The notes beneath the pieces are model-generated. The model was not told the origin of the DNA. It saw only the letters and a list, made by a program, of their open reading frames with translations, and did no database searches. From NCBI GenBank assembly GCA_027214385.1, contig JAPVXR010000016.1, positions 36,079 to 100,078 of the forward strand: DNA of 64,000 nucleotides, given 5' to 3'. Origin of the DNA: Cryomorphaceae bacterium 1068. GTDB taxonomy: Bacteria; Bacteroidota; Bacteroidia; Flavobacteriales_D; Cryomorphaceae. A program made the position numbers and the translations under genes. Positions 1-9,600 of this stretch are shown here, piece by piece (position 1 is the first letter of the stretch; each line of letters starts with the position of its first letter).

Positions 1-2983
1 CATCACTTATGGTAAGGATCAGTTTACCCGTTTTCACTACAAGTCGAATCTGCATTTCAGTAGCTTCGGAATACTTGGCAGCATTGTTTACCGCCTCTTT
101 AAAAATTAGGTAGATCTCTTTTCTCTTGTCCATTCCAAGCTTTACCCTTTCTACAGCAGACTGAGAGTTAAAGTCAAGCTTTATACCTTTGGCTTCAGTC
201 ATTTCAGCAGCGAACGCGCGCATTCTATTTACGACTTGTTCCATGCTGTCATTGTCCGATTTGATGGTCCATACCATATCATTCATCTTCTCCATGATAC
301 TTGACACATTGGTAATAATTCTATCCAAGACAGGTTGGCTCTTAGGAGAAAGATCCTTCTCATTCGATTTCATCACCGCGCTGTAGAGAGAGATACTGCT
401 CAGTGTTGAGCCGATCTCGTCGTGAAGGTCTTGGGCTATTTGGTTGCGCATTCGTTCTACTCGAAGGAGTTGGTTAAGACGGTAGCGGTAAAGGCTGTAG
501 AATATACCGACTACAAATACTAAGATTAGGGCTCGGAACCACCAAGTGGCCCACCAAGGTGGGAGGACCTTAATTTTCAAGGTGCGAGCTATTTGGCTCC
601 AGTTGCCCAGACTATTTCTACCCAGTACTTCGAATGTGTAATTTCCGGGGTCGAGATTGGTGTAAGTAGCTTCCCTAATATTCTTGGTCTCAATCCACTC
701 ATCATTCAAACCATTTAATCGATACTTATAGGATTGTTTGGACCAATCCCCAAAATCAATTAAACCAAAACCGACGGTTATCATACTCTGATCATAGTTC
801 AGAACAATTTCTTCCGTTAATTCGAATGGTTTTTGCAAAGTGAATTTTTCACCTACGTTTTCTGCTAAATACCCAATAGGTTCGTTGAAAATCCGCAGCT
901 CACCTAAAACGACACCCGAGTGTGTCGTATCTGATATGAAGTCTTTTGGACCGAGAGAAGTGGTGCCTTCAATGCCTCCGAAGAATAGTCTCCCTTGGTC
1001 ATCTTTAGAATATTGAAAACGGTTGAACTCATTTCCGTTAAGTCCATCAAATTTGGTGAATGTTTTAAACTGATTTTCGCGAGGATTGAATTGAGCCAAG
1101 CCGTAGTTTGTACTGAGCCATAAATTGCCATAGTTGTCAGGGAGGATGCCATTAACAAAGTTGTTTACAAGCCCGTTCTTTATCCCGTAAGATTTGATAG
1201 AATCAGTTGAGTAGTCAAGAGAATGCAAACCTGAGCTTGTGGCAATCCATAGACGCTTTTCAGGCAGTTCAGGGTCTTTACAAATCGACAAGACATTGGC
1301 GCTACGTAAACCACTTTCTGTGTTGTAAATCTTCCACTCTTCGCTCGCAACGTTGTATACCATTAATCCTTGTCGGGTAGCGAACCAGATCCTATTCGGA
1401 TATTCTGCCAAGTAGTCCTGGATAAAGCGTTCTTGATCAATTTGTTTGACCTCTGGAAAGGGAGTTACGCTTAAGACGCTCGTTTCTGATCCCGTCTTCA
1501 CCAGTGAATACTTATCCCCATCTTTAGCAACTAAATAAATGCTGTCATTCTGCCAATGAATGGCATTCAATACGTAATTGTAATTCGTGAGGTTTGTTTT
1601 GAGGGAGTCGTAATTGTCGTCCTCATCGGGGTATAGTTTATATCTGTAAAGAGATTGGCCGACGTCAACGGTGTCGGAATAGAACCAGATGTAATTTTCA
1701 TCATCCGTAAACGGGAAGAAAGACCTCGACAACTTACTTCGTTCTTTTGCCTTCGCCAGTCTTTTATTCTCGGGATTTTGCCAAGCCCTATAGACATTAC
1801 TGGAATAATGGGCTCTCTTTTCAGGCATTTCTATTCTCAAACCCCAGCAAGGGTGTGTAGTTTTTATGGTATGTCTGGCAAAGCGTATATGGTTGACAGA
1901 TAATTTGCCCAAGCCATGACCACCTGAGGTTAGCCATATATTACCCGTTTTATCTTCAAATCTAAAACTCATGTTTCTGCTATCAGAACTCAATCGATAG
2001 ATCTGAGATGACTGAAGCGAATCCCATTTTTCCAAATGGCCTTCACCAAAATTCAGCCATAGATTGTTTTTATTATCAATGAATTTGGAAGCTTTATTCC
2101 AATTGGTAGCAGCTTGTGGAAATATCAGTTGAAGATTAGGGCTTCTGTTATTCCATTTAAAAATACCAGTACCCGAGACGTCAATATAAACCTCTCCCGG
2201 TTCAGCGTTTTCAAAAAATTTAATGGATTGATCGGCAGGGAAGATATCAGATAAATCAACTGTCTGATGAACTGTAGGTTCTAATCCATTATGTGGTTCG
2301 AAGACTGTCAATCTTTGGGCCGAATCAACGGAGAAAAACATACCATTTGAAGAAAAGTACCACGAATAGCTATTCTTTCCATTGGATCTTTTTAAGCACT
2401 TGAGAAAGTGATTAATTATTTCAGATCCATTCTCGAAGCTATTTTCAAATGGAATTCCAACGAATGGTAGTTCTTGCTCAGTGCTCAGGTTATTAACAAC
2501 TACCACATACGATTTGTCGAGATGAAATCGAGAAGTTCCTACCAATAAACTATCCGTAGACCATAGTCTGCCAGGCTCTTGAATTCTCTTTCCGTCTTGA
2601 TCAAAGATTTCAATGAAGCCTTCAATTGATGGATTGAAATAACATAGCCCATCGTTTTGTGTGGATACCCAAAGTCGTTTTTCCTTGTCTATGAATAGAT
2701 CAACTATATAGTCACCTGGTAATGTAAACGGGGTTTGGTCATCATTCTTGAATTGTTTAAAAGAATTCCCGTCAAACCTGTTTAAACCTCCTTTGGTGCC
2801 GACCCATATATAACCCTTCTCATCCTGAATCACAGAAGTAACCAAACTTTGTGATAGCCCGTCTTCAATACCATAAATCTCAAAGGAGAGATTGAGAGTA
2901 TCAAACAAGCCAGACTCGGTTTGGGCGGTAGTGACCTTAGATAAACAGATTAGGAAGAAAAGGAGACTAAATGCTCTGGACAT
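1..2983 (-). CDS. Propeller-type membrane sensor histidine kinase (3' end outside window)
   Basis: Read on the complement from the ATG at 2983, one frame stays open to the window edge (994 codons). An N-terminal signal peptide ends near TTAQ. A long periplasmic part follows with repeated propeller strands (for example YIWVGTKGGLNRFDG near 2810). A Y_Y_Y domain lies around 850-590 (YKYRLNGL, YTFEVLGRN), then one membrane helix around 490-530. The HisKA_3 dimerisation box DLHDEIGS lies around 410-440, and the start of the HATPase domain (NNAAKYS at about 75-95) runs off the edge at ISD. This is the usual Bacteroidetes layout for kinases sensing polymers or surface signals. LytTR/NarL-type response regulators normally partner this class; none is visible here. 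It diverges from the fibre-like gene at 3107 across a short region with an inverted repeat. I translated most but not every codon by eye. Confidence 0.9.
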   Translation of the reverse strand, partial: MSRAFSLLFFLICLSKVTTAQTESGLFDTLNLSFEIYGIEDGLSQSLVTSVIQDEKGYIWVGTKGGLNRFDGNSFKQFKNDDQTPFTLPGDYIVDLFIDKEKRLWVSTQNDGLCYFNPSIEGFIEIFDQDGKRIQEPGRLWSTDSLLVGTSRFHLDKSYVVVVNNLSTEQELPFVGIPFENSFENGSEIINHFLKCLKRSNGKNSYSWYFSSNGMFFSVDSAQRLTVFEPHNGLEPTVHQTVDLSDIFPADQSIKFFENAEPGEVYIDVSGTGIFKWNNRSPNLQLIFPQAATNWNKASKFIDNKNNLWLNFGEGHLEKWDSLQSSQIYRLSSDSRNMSFRFEDKTGNIWLTSGGHGLGKLSVNHIRFARHTIKTTHPCWGLRIEMPEKRAHYSSNVYRAWQNPENKRLAKAKERSKLSRSFFPFTDDENYIWFYSDTVDVGQSLYRYKLYPDEDDNYDSLKTNLTNYNYVLNAIHWQNDSIYLVAKDGDKYSLVKTGSETSVLSVTPFPEVKQIDQERFIQDYLAEYPNRIWFATRQGLMVYNVASEEWKIYNTESGLRSANVLSICKDPELPEKRLWIATSSGLHSLDYSTDSIKSYGIKNGLVNNFVNGILPDNYGNLWLSTNYGLAQFNPRENQFKTFTKFDGLNGNEFNRFQYSKDDQGRLFFGGIEGTTSLGPKDFISDTTHSGVVLGELRIFNEPIGYLAENVGEKFTLQKPFELTEEIVLNYDQSMITVGFGLIDFGDWSKQSYKYRLNGLNDEWIETKNIREATYTNLDPGNYTFEVLGRNSLGNWSQIARTLKIKVLPPWWATWWFRALILVFVVGIFYSLYRYRLNQLLRVERMRNQIAQDLHDEIGSTLSSISLYSAVMKSNEKDLSPKSQPVLDRIITNVSSIMEKMNDMVWTIKSDNDSMEQVVNRMRAFAAEMTEAKGIKLDFNSQSAVERVKLGMDKRKEIYLIFKEAVNNAAKYSEATEMQIRLVVKTGKLILTISD

Positions 2984-3035
2984 GTGTGGAAATAACATCA
3001 ACTCCGTAAAGTAATGACAATGCAATGAATCATAA

Positions 3036-3055
3036 AATCATTGGAATCAATGATT
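3036..3055. promoter_or_regulatory. Inverted repeat in divergent promoter region
   Basis: AATCATTG, a 4-nt spacer, then CAATGATT, an exact 8-bp inverted repeat. It lies between the start codons of the sensor kinase (2983, minus) and the fibre-like gene (3107, plus). The position suggests an operator for one or both genes; no binding protein is known. Confidence 0.4.
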
Positions 3056-3106
3056 GATTAAATAGTTACTCAGCCTCACTTTTACCAAAAAATTAAATCC
3101 AACAAA

Positions 3107-4717
3107 ATGAAGGCAATAGTAACCAATCGAATTTTTACCATAGTTGCAGTAGTGGTTTTTGCGTTTAGCGCTAAGGCTCAAACAAGTAATATTGGCCCAA
3201 ACCAATACGCGTTCCAATTCACAGGCGATCCTGATTTCGGGCTATACTTTAATGCCGACGATAGCCGATATGAATTTTTGAATGGCTCAGCAACACCGAT
3301 TTTCGGCTTTAGCGCTGGCTCTGGCCAAATGACGACTAACCTTCAGTTTAGTCCAAGTTCGGATTTGCTGATTGGCAATAATCGATATGCTTTCCGCGCG
3401 GCGAGCAATCCGAATTTTGGTCTTTTGTTTAGTTCTACCAGTACCGAATATCAATTCTTAAATAACTCCGCGGAGCCTATTTTTGCAATTAATGCCAATA
3501 CAGGTCGGTATGCTTCCGATATACGATTTAATTCAGGCAAGGGCGTGTTAGTGGATCCTAATACCTACGCTTTACGATCTGCAGTAGTTCCTGATGCGGG
3601 TTTTTACTTTGGTGGTCCTGATTTTGAGATACGCGGTTTGACGGGCGCCCCGATGATGAGGATTAATACGTCTTCAGGGAACACGGTTATTGCGGGAAGC
3701 CTAAAACTGGGAGACGGTGGCTTGGAAGAAGAAGGTGCCATTCGCTATGTAAGCGGTGAATTTGAGGGCTATGACGGCTCGATTTGGAAAAATTTATCCC
3801 AAATCGGTAGCGGCTCAAGTCTTTGGAGTCAAAATGGAGCTGATGCTTTCTATACAGCGGGTAATGTTGGAATTGGGACATCTACACCTTTGGAGAAGTT
3901 AACACTAGAGAGCGGAGAAGGTGAAAATGCGGCTTTTGGTGTGTATAGAGGTACGAAACGAGTTGCTTTTATAGGGGATGGCTCTGGAGGAGGAGAAACT
4001 GGGACAATCTATCTAGGAAACAATGAAGGCATAACTACACACCGTTTTTTGGCTAATGGAGGAGCAAACTATATCAATGCCGGTAATCTCGGGATAGGTA
4101 CCACTTCTCCTTCTGCACCCTTAGATATTGAAAGTGAAAATGGGAATATGCTGGAAGTCAGAAACCCTACAGGGGGCACCAGTTATCAGGATTTTTACTC
4201 CGGGACAAATGGCCAGCTGACTGTTGGTCTAGTCGGAGGTGGAAACGGCGAACAAGTTGGACAAGCCATTTTTTGGAATCGGAAAAATGCGCGCTTGAAT
4301 TTTGGCACCAACAATCAAGCGCGTATGACTATAAGGAATAATGGTAATGTGGGAATAGGCACTGAGACACCAAATGCCAAGTTTCACGTAATTGGTGATG
4401 CGTACATAGATGGTAAGGTCTGGGGACGAGAAGTAGAGGTAACCCTGGCTTCCTTTCCTGATTACGTTTTCAAGGCAGATTACGACTTGATGAGTCTTTC
4501 TGAAGTGGATGCCTTTATCCAAGAAAACGGTCACCTACCCAATATGCCTACCGAAGCAGAAGTAGTGGAAAACGGCCTGAACCTGGGAGAGATGAATGTG
4601 AAGCTAGTAGAGAAAGTAGAAGAGCTAACCCTTCACTTGATTGAGAAGGAGAAGCAGTACGAAGCATTGCAGTCGCGATTGGAGATGCTCGAAAAAGCTA
4701 TTCTAAACCAAGACTAA
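3107..4717 (+). CDS. Secreted fibre-like protein with VGIGT repeats and chaperone-like C-terminus
   Basis: 536 residues with a signal peptide (cleavage near AKAQ). The first 200 residues contain three similar blocks (NQYAFQFTGDPDFGLYF, NRYAFRAASNPNFGLLF, NTYALRSAVVPDAGFYF), then three GNVGIGT/GNLGIGT-type repeats typical of trimeric phage-tail-fibre-like surface proteins of Bacteroidetes. The end (PDYVFKADYDLMSL, GHLPNMPTEAEV, LGEMNVKLVEKVEELTLH) matches the conserved tail of that family and finishes in a coiled coil (about residues 500-534). It resembles S74-type intramolecular chaperone ends, but I do not see an obvious Ser/Lys dyad. Probably exported and exposed at the cell surface; the ligand is unknown. 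No T9SS domain is evident. Confidence 0.8.
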   Translation: MKAIVTNRIFTIVAVVVFAFSAKAQTSNIGPNQYAFQFTGDPDFGLYFNADDSRYEFLNGSATPIFGFSAGSGQMTTNLQFSPSSDLLIGNNRYAFRAASNPNFGLLFSSTSTEYQFLNNSAEPIFAINANTGRYASDIRFNSGKGVLVDPNTYALRSAVVPDAGFYFGGPDFEIRGLTGAPMMRINTSSGNTVIAGSLKLGDGGLEEEGAIRYVSGEFEGYDGSIWKNLSQIGSGSSLWSQNGADAFYTAGNVGIGTSTPLEKLTLESGEGENAAFGVYRGTKRVAFIGDGSGGGETGTIYLGNNEGITTHRFLANGGANYINAGNLGIGTTSPSAPLDIESENGNMLEVRNPTGGTSYQDFYSGTNGQLTVGLVGGGNGEQVGQAIFWNRKNARLNFGTNNQARMTIRNNGNVGIGTETPNAKFHVIGDAYIDGKVWGREVEVTLASFPDYVFKADYDLMSLSEVDAFIQENGHLPNMPTEAEVVENGLNLGEMNVKLVEKVEELTLHLIEKEKQYEALQSRLEMLEKAILNQD

Positions 4718-4725
4718 TCATGATT

Positions 4726-4747
4726 GATAAGGAAAACCTTTCCTATC
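4726..4747 (+). terminator. Weak hairpin between fibre-like gene and metalloprotease
   Basis: GATA(A)GGAAA pairs with TTTCCTATC across a 3-nt loop, with one bulged A, and is followed by ATTTTATT. It sits 9 nt after the stop of the fibre-like gene. Possibly a weak terminator or processing hairpin. Confidence 0.35.
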
Positions 4748-4773
4748 ATTTTATTCACTAAAACATTTCAATC

Positions 4774-6258
4774 ATGAAAAATAGAATAGTACATAGTTGG
4801 CCAATACTGGTGATGGCACTATTGGTTTCCTTATTCCCTCACTTGGCGGAAGCCCAAGAGGGGTGTAGAACTCAATTTCGAAATCAAGCAGAAACAGCTG
4901 CCTATGCAGAACGGCATAAAAACTTCCTGCAGAATAGGGACGAAGCTAAAAGTTCCATTTCAGAAACGAAATTCATCCCGGTTCATTGGCATTTTGCTGA
5001 TGGGATAGCTTGGTCACCTCCATATAGCGAGGCAAGAGCTGCATTAGCAAGGGCCAATAATGCATTTTCGGAAACGAATATTCGATTTTATGAATGTGGT
5101 ACCAGCGTTATCGGTGCTAATTGGTACTCATTTGAATCCGAATCCGAAGAGGGTGCAATGATTAATACGCATAACATCGCGGGAGTTCTTAATGTTTATG
5201 TCGTTAATGAAATCGAAGACGGGGGTTGTGGATATGCAAACTTTCCAGGTACCGATCCTCCTAATAGCAATAACGGAAATAATTTTGTGGTGATGGATAT
5301 TGATTGCATGGACGAAGACGGAGACACAACTCTAGAACATGAGTTTGGACATATTTTTGACCTGGCACATACCCATGAAACAGCATGGGGCCAAGAGTTG
5401 GTCACTAGAACCGGGCCTACGGCCAACTGCACTTCAACAGGTGATCGATTTTGTGACACACCTGCAGATCCTAATATAAGTGGCGATGTATCATCAAGCT
5501 GTGTTTACACAGGAGGTGGTGCAGATGCCAATGGAGATAGCTATGTTCCTTCTACTTCAAACATAATGTCCTACAGCAGGAAAGAGTGCCGAACCGATTT
5601 TACTCCTTCACAAATCGCGAAAATGAACTATTCTGTTTCTCCTAATGGTGACCCTGATCGCAACAGCTTAACCTGTGCAAGTTGCTCTACAATTGATTTA
5701 GATGCTCTTTTGCCACTTAACTTTCCAATTGTCGGATTCATCGTTTCATCTTATTTATTGGATGGGGAAATATTCAGCAATGTGAATATAACTGAATCTA
5801 ATTCGACAGGAGATAATTTGGTTTTGGTATCCACAGAGAGGGTAGTCCTTACGCCTGGTTTCTCTTTTAGTTCCGTGAATAACCCATCAATGAATTTTTA
5901 TGCCGTAGTTGATGAATGCGGTGGTGGAGGAGCAGCTTTGACAGATCAAGGAACTGATACCGATGATAATTCATTTCTAGCAAATCATCATGCGTTTAAT
6001 ACAGAATTCAATAAGGTCTATCCTAATCCAACATCAGGTTTGGCATTTATGGAAGTCAGTGTTTTCAAAGAAACTGTGATTACCATTCGTGTTATAGATG
6101 CCCTTGGACGACAAGTGATGGCTGAAGTGAGAGGTTTGTCAAAAGGTGAGAATACAGTTCAGCTCAACACTGAAACCTTGAATCAAGGCCTGTACCTAAT
6201 CAACATTTCAGATGTGCACGGCTTGAACCAAACCCTCAAACTCCAGAAAATCGACTAA
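4774..6258 (+). CDS. Secreted M43-type zinc metalloprotease with T9SS sorting domain
   Basis: 494 residues. A signal peptide ends near AEAQE. The zinc motif HEFGHIFDLAHTHE sits around residues 189-202 (HExxHxxxLxH). It is followed by a Cys-containing loop with GDRFCDTPADP and a Met-turn NIMSYS near residue 264, the order seen in M43 cytophagalysin-like proteases. The C-terminal roughly 80 residues (YPNPTSG start, GLYLINI, final KLQKID) form a type A T9SS sorting domain, so the protein should cross the outer membrane and be released or anchored outside the cell. Its substrate cannot be read from sequence. It lies directly after the fibre-like gene in the same direction and ends at a strong terminator. 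Confidence 0.9.
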   Translation: MKNRIVHSWPILVMALLVSLFPHLAEAQEGCRTQFRNQAETAAYAERHKNFLQNRDEAKSSISETKFIPVHWHFADGIAWSPPYSEARAALARANNAFSETNIRFYECGTSVIGANWYSFESESEEGAMINTHNIAGVLNVYVVNEIEDGGCGYANFPGTDPPNSNNGNNFVVMDIDCMDEDGDTTLEHEFGHIFDLAHTHETAWGQELVTRTGPTANCTSTGDRFCDTPADPNISGDVSSSCVYTGGGADANGDSYVPSTSNIMSYSRKECRTDFTPSQIAKMNYSVSPNGDPDRNSLTCASCSTIDLDALLPLNFPIVGFIVSSYLLDGEIFSNVNITESNSTGDNLVLVSTERVVLTPGFSFSSVNNPSMNFYAVVDECGGGGAALTDQGTDTDDNSFLANHHAFNTEFNKVYPNPTSGLAFMEVSVFKETVITIRVIDALGRQVMAEVRGLSKGENTVQLNTETLNQGLYLINISDVHGLNQTLKLQKID

Positions 6259-6296
6259 ACATTCTTCTCAACAGAAGACGGGCTAACCAACCCCTT

Positions 6297-6325
6297 AAAG
6301 CCGGCAGAAATGCCGGCTTTTTTTA
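6297..6325 (+). terminator. Rho-independent terminator after the metalloprotease
   Basis: AAAGCCGGCA, loop GAAA, TGCCGGCTTT, then a run of T. A perfect 10-bp stem with a U-tract on the plus strand. Confidence 0.93.
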
Positions 6326-6601
6326 CGTTCATTTTTAAAAAACACCAATAGCGAGAAATGCTTGATGCCCTGATACAAAATATGCCATTCCTTGGTTGTC
6401 AGCCCAAAAGCGCTATATTTAACACAACCAAATACTCGTTATGACCCCCTTAAATCTAACTACAGACCTTGGCCCGTCGCGCCGTACCCTAACTTTTCTT
6501 ATCGTTCTTACTCAGAATTCCGCCTGAATTAGGGTCCTGCCTATTTGCAAGGCAAGATGAGAAATAGCTAAGCCAACAACCGCATAACCAAAATCTTTCA
6601 A

Positions 6602-7453
6602 ATGAAAATTGATTCATCCAAGCATGAGCTAGTCGGAGATGAGGTCAAAGTCGACCTCACAAACAAGAACACCAGAGCATTTGATGCCGGGCTTCCCGAC
6701 TCCATCGTGATTCACTACACGGCGGGCAGTTCAGCGTCAGGTTCGGCCTCCTGGCTAAAACGTCCTGAAGTCAAAGCCTCTGCGCATCTGGTGATCGGTA
6801 GGGATGGCTCTGTCTTTCAAATAGTACCCTTCAATATTCAGTCTTGGCACGCAGGAGTCAGCGCCTATGGCGGAAGGTCAGGTTACAACAAGTTCTCTAT
6901 TGGAATCGAACTGGACAATGCGGGTTTCCTCACCAAAACGGGAAACGTTTACCGCGCTTCTTTCGGTCGAGCCTACACTGCCGATGAGGTGCTGAAAGCC
7001 AAACACCAAGATGAAAACAAGGAACGCTATTGGCACACTTATACCGAAGCACAATTGGATAAGTGTCGGGATATTTGCGAATTACTCATCGCTCAATACG
7101 GAATCAAGGAAATAGTCGGTCACGATGAAATTGCTCCGGGTAGGAAACAAGATCCCGGGCCTGCTTTCCCTATGAACCGCTTTCGCAACAATCTCCTCGA
7201 ACTGGCCAACGCGCAAGTCATGGAAACCAGGCAAGATACGGAAGTACCTCATTTGGGAATACCCGGCAAGGTAGTGGCTTCATCGCTCAATATTCGCGCT
7301 CAAGGGAGTGGTGATGCAATAAAAATCGCCCAGCCACTTAAGAATGGCCAGAAAGTAAAAATTCAGGAAGAGAAGGATGGCTGGTATAAGGTAACAACGG
7401 AAATAGAAGGTTGGGTGAGCAAGGCTTTCATTCAAAGAGAAGACAATGACTAG
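6602..7453 (+). CDS. N-acetylmuramoyl-L-alanine amidase (Amidase_2) with C-terminal SH3 domain
   Basis: 283 residues, no clear signal peptide. Amidase_2/PGRP fold over about residues 30-200: IVIHYTAGS contains the first zinc His, SWHAGVS the second conserved His region, and GHDEIAPGRKQDPGPAF the last zinc His and catalytic part. Residues about 220-283 form a bacterial SH3 domain (ASSLNIRAQGSG, GWYKV, EGWVSKAFI) that usually binds cell wall. Expected reaction: cleavage of the amide between MurNAc and L-Ala in peptidoglycan. First gene of a compact six-gene operon; it overlaps the next gene by 8 nt. Phage lysins and Bacteroidetes wall enzymes share this architecture. The absence of a signal peptide is odd if the substrate is periplasmic. 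Confidence 0.9.
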   Translation: MKIDSSKHELVGDEVKVDLTNKNTRAFDAGLPDSIVIHYTAGSSASGSASWLKRPEVKASAHLVIGRDGSVFQIVPFNIQSWHAGVSAYGGRSGYNKFSIGIELDNAGFLTKTGNVYRASFGRAYTADEVLKAKHQDENKERYWHTYTEAQLDKCRDICELLIAQYGIKEIVGHDEIAPGRKQDPGPAFPMNRFRNNLLELANAQVMETRQDTEVPHLGIPGKVVASSLNIRAQGSGDAIKIAQPLKNGQKVKIQEEKDGWYKVTTEIEGWVSKAFIQREDND

Positions 7454-8249
7454 TCTGATTCGCTTCTTTGTTATTCTGATTGTGGTATTCGCAGTGGTGC
7501 TCTTCGCCATGCGTCCCGACCTGCTAGAAGATGTATGGCTTTGGATCGTTGGCTTGATCGGACTTATTGTAAAACTATTTGAACGCGCTTGGAATTTTAT
7601 TGAAGAAAAGATAAAACCCAAAAACGAACTTATCCCCGCAACTGTTGGTGCAGGGACGGTTCGCCCGCAGACTCCGAAGAGGCCGGCTGAATCCGCTCGT
7701 AGATCGAGTGACAACAGAACCATCGAGGATTTCCCAAAACCCAAGTTTCAAGGCATTACAATGGAGCTCAAACGCCTCCAAGATGATGGTGCCTCCACGC
7801 TTGGAGTGCTCTCTTTTGATGGTGAGTTCTATTGCTACACCTTGGAAGACACTTACCGAGAAGTCAAGCTCAAAGGCGAAACGCGCATCCCTGCAGGGGA
7901 ATACATGTTAGATTTTAACGAGCAACTGACCAATATGACCAAGCGCTACCGCGAGAGTGAGTTTTTCAGCGAGTGGTTTACCTATCACTTACACTTGAAA
8001 AATGTGCCTGGCTTCGAGGGTGTGTATATCCACAATGGAGGGCATCACGCTCACACGGATGGTTGCATTCTAGTTTCAACCGATTATATCGAAAAGACTG
8101 AGAATGCCCCGGTGACCCTTACCAATTCACGAAATACTTTTAAGAATTTATACATCAAGCTCAAGCAGCACTTAGATGCAGGTGTCCGCGTCCGCATCGT
8201 TATTGAAAACGAACCGACCCGTCAAATGCCAAAACCAACGCTATCATGA
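7446..8249 (+). CDS. Membrane-anchored DUF5675 protein
   Basis: 267 residues. One or two hydrophobic segments at the N-terminus (about 4-45: FFVILIVVFAVVLFAM and LWIVGLIGLIVKLF), a polar linker to about residue 98, then a domain resembling DUF5675 (LKRLQDDGASTLGVLSFDG, FYCYTLEDTYRE, TRIPAGEYMLDF, YIHNGGHHAHTDGCILVS). The end of that domain, HNG...H.DGCI, resembles the His/Cys region of L,D-transpeptidases, but relationship and activity are unproven. Coupled to the amidase (8-nt overlap) and to the next gene (ATGA overlap), which suggests a shared role at the cell envelope. Confidence 0.75.
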   Translation: MTSLIRFFVILIVVFAVVLFAMRPDLLEDVWLWIVGLIGLIVKLFERAWNFIEEKIKPKNELIPATVGAGTVRPQTPKRPAESARRSSDNRTIEDFPKPKFQGITMELKRLQDDGASTLGVLSFDGEFYCYTLEDTYREVKLKGETRIPAGEYMLDFNEQLTNMTKRYRESEFFSEWFTYHLHLKNVPGFEGVYIHNGGHHAHTDGCILVSTDYIEKTENAPVTLTNSRNTFKNLYIKLKQHLDAGVRVRIVIENEPTRQMPKPTLS

Positions 8250-8983
8250 ACGACATTAAATTACAACAAGAAGTAAGAAGCGAAAAAAAGTCCATGAATC
8301 GACTTTTTATTTTCTGTATCGGGGTTGCAGTGGTTATTCTGATTGCCAGCCTCGTCTTTACGGGAATTCATATTATGGCGAAAGATGGTGGAACAATCTT
8401 TCACTTCTCGGCGATTTGTATCATGACCCTTTGGATCGCAATCATAATCGGCTATTACGCATGGGCCATCTACTTCTACAATATCAATTTGGGCTTGACC
8501 AATGAAGATTGGGCCGAAGCCCGTATACAGAAAAGTATAAACCCGAACTATCAAGAACGAGAAGAGAATCCCAATAAGGAGCATACCTTGGGTTTACCAC
8601 CCGGAACCGTAAGGGGAACACTTACACTTACGCTTATGGTCGCAGCTCTCGCTCTTACCATTGCCTATATGGGTGAGGAGGACAGTCTTGAAAACAACCG
8701 GTTTTTCCTGGATAACTTTGATTTCTTTAAGCAAGCCTTTCTTATGATGATCGCCTTCTACTTTGGTAGCAAGTCATTGGAATACATTTCAAAAACGAGT
8801 AGAGAGAAGGAGATTGAAATCACCAAACAAACCAAATTTCAAGCCGAGGCAGCTGCATCTCCTGAGAATATAGATGTGAACGTGGAGAACATCGATACAG
8901 ATACAGTGGAGTTTGACTCAGAGTTTGACGGGGAGATTCACCAATCTAAATCGGAATTTGATCAGGAGGATTCAGTTGGGTAG
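8246..8983 (+). CDS. Multi-pass membrane protein with LPPGTVR motif, unknown function
   Basis: 245 residues. Two membrane helices at about 19-43 and 52-77, then a cytosolic loop, then GLPPGTVRGTLTLTLMVAALAL leading into a third helix (about 112-137), and a fourth around 158-172. The C-terminal 65 residues are acidic and probably disordered (repeated NVENIDTD, EFDSEFDGE). I do not recognise a named family; similar LPxGxVR-plus-helix motifs occur in uncharacterised membrane proteins. Start overlaps the preceding stop (ATGA). Six nucleotides separate its stop from the next start. Confidence 0.75.
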   Translation: MNDIKLQQEVRSEKKSMNRLFIFCIGVAVVILIASLVFTGIHIMAKDGGTIFHFSAICIMTLWIAIIIGYYAWAIYFYNINLGLTNEDWAEARIQKSINPNYQEREENPNKEHTLGLPPGTVRGTLTLTLMVAALALTIAYMGEEDSLENNRFFLDNFDFFKQAFLMMIAFYFGSKSLEYISKTSREKEIEITKQTKFQAEAAASPENIDVNVENIDTDTVEFDSEFDGEIHQSKSEFDQEDSVG

Positions 8984-8988
8984 ATTCA

Positions 8989-9600
8989 ATGAAACGACTG
9001 ATCCTCATATCGATTTCCATAGTTCTTCTGCTTGGTTGCAAAGAAGACAAGCGCTATTTGGCAGTAAGCAAAATAAAGAGCACTTGCGCCTTGGCCACTA
9101 CTGAGACCATAATTGATAAGGTGGTGATTGGCTACAAAGACAAACGTACCTTCTTCAGGCTTTTTGCTTTGGGCGAGGCCACATACCTTGCCGAGACGGA
9201 AGCCACTATCAAAACAGGGGTGAGGCTCGAGGACATTATGCCTGAAGATGTTACCATAGAAGGAGATCGTATCGAACTCAGGCTACCGGCCATAGAAGTA
9301 TTGAACTTCGATTATCCGTTTGAATCGGTGAGGGTAAACGAGGTGGCATCGCGAAATGCGCTCTTCAACAGCGTAACTGTAGAAGATGAAGAAACATTTT
9401 TACGCATGGCTGAATCAGATATCCGCAAACACCTCGAGTACACGGGTATTGTAAAACAAACCCAAGAGAATGTACGGAGTATGCTTATGGGTATTCTGAC
9501 CCAACTGGGCTTTGAAGAAATTTATATCTCATTCAAAAGCGATGAACTGATTCAGCAGATTGTAATCCCTCAAGAACTCTTACCCGAAGAAGATGACTAA
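8989..9600 (+). CDS. DUF4230 lipoprotein
   Basis: 203 residues. A lipobox LLGC at residues 14-17 makes this an inner- or outer-membrane lipoprotein. The remainder matches DUF4230: conserved core ALGEATYLAETEATIKTGV, a strand-rich middle (LRLPAIEVLNFDY) and a helical region near 150-185. DUF4230 proteins are uncharacterised. The next gene encodes a second, longer DUF4230-like protein overlapping this one by 8 nt, so the pair probably forms a complex or arose by duplication. Confidence 0.75.
   Translation: MKRLILISISIVLLLGCKEDKRYLAVSKIKSTCALATTETIIDKVVIGYKDKRTFFRLFALGEATYLAETEATIKTGVRLEDIMPEDVTIEGDRIELRLPAIEVLNFDYPFESVRVNEVASRNALFNSVTVEDEETFLRMAESDIRKHLEYTGIVKQTQENVRSMLMGILTQLGFEEIYISFKSDELIQQIVIPQELLPEEDD

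Noticed and set aside
6441..6527. A 28-codon open frame (MTPLNLTTDLG...) before the amidase operon, possible leader peptide
   Set aside because: No ribosome-binding or attenuator structure supports it and no similarity to a known leader is visible.
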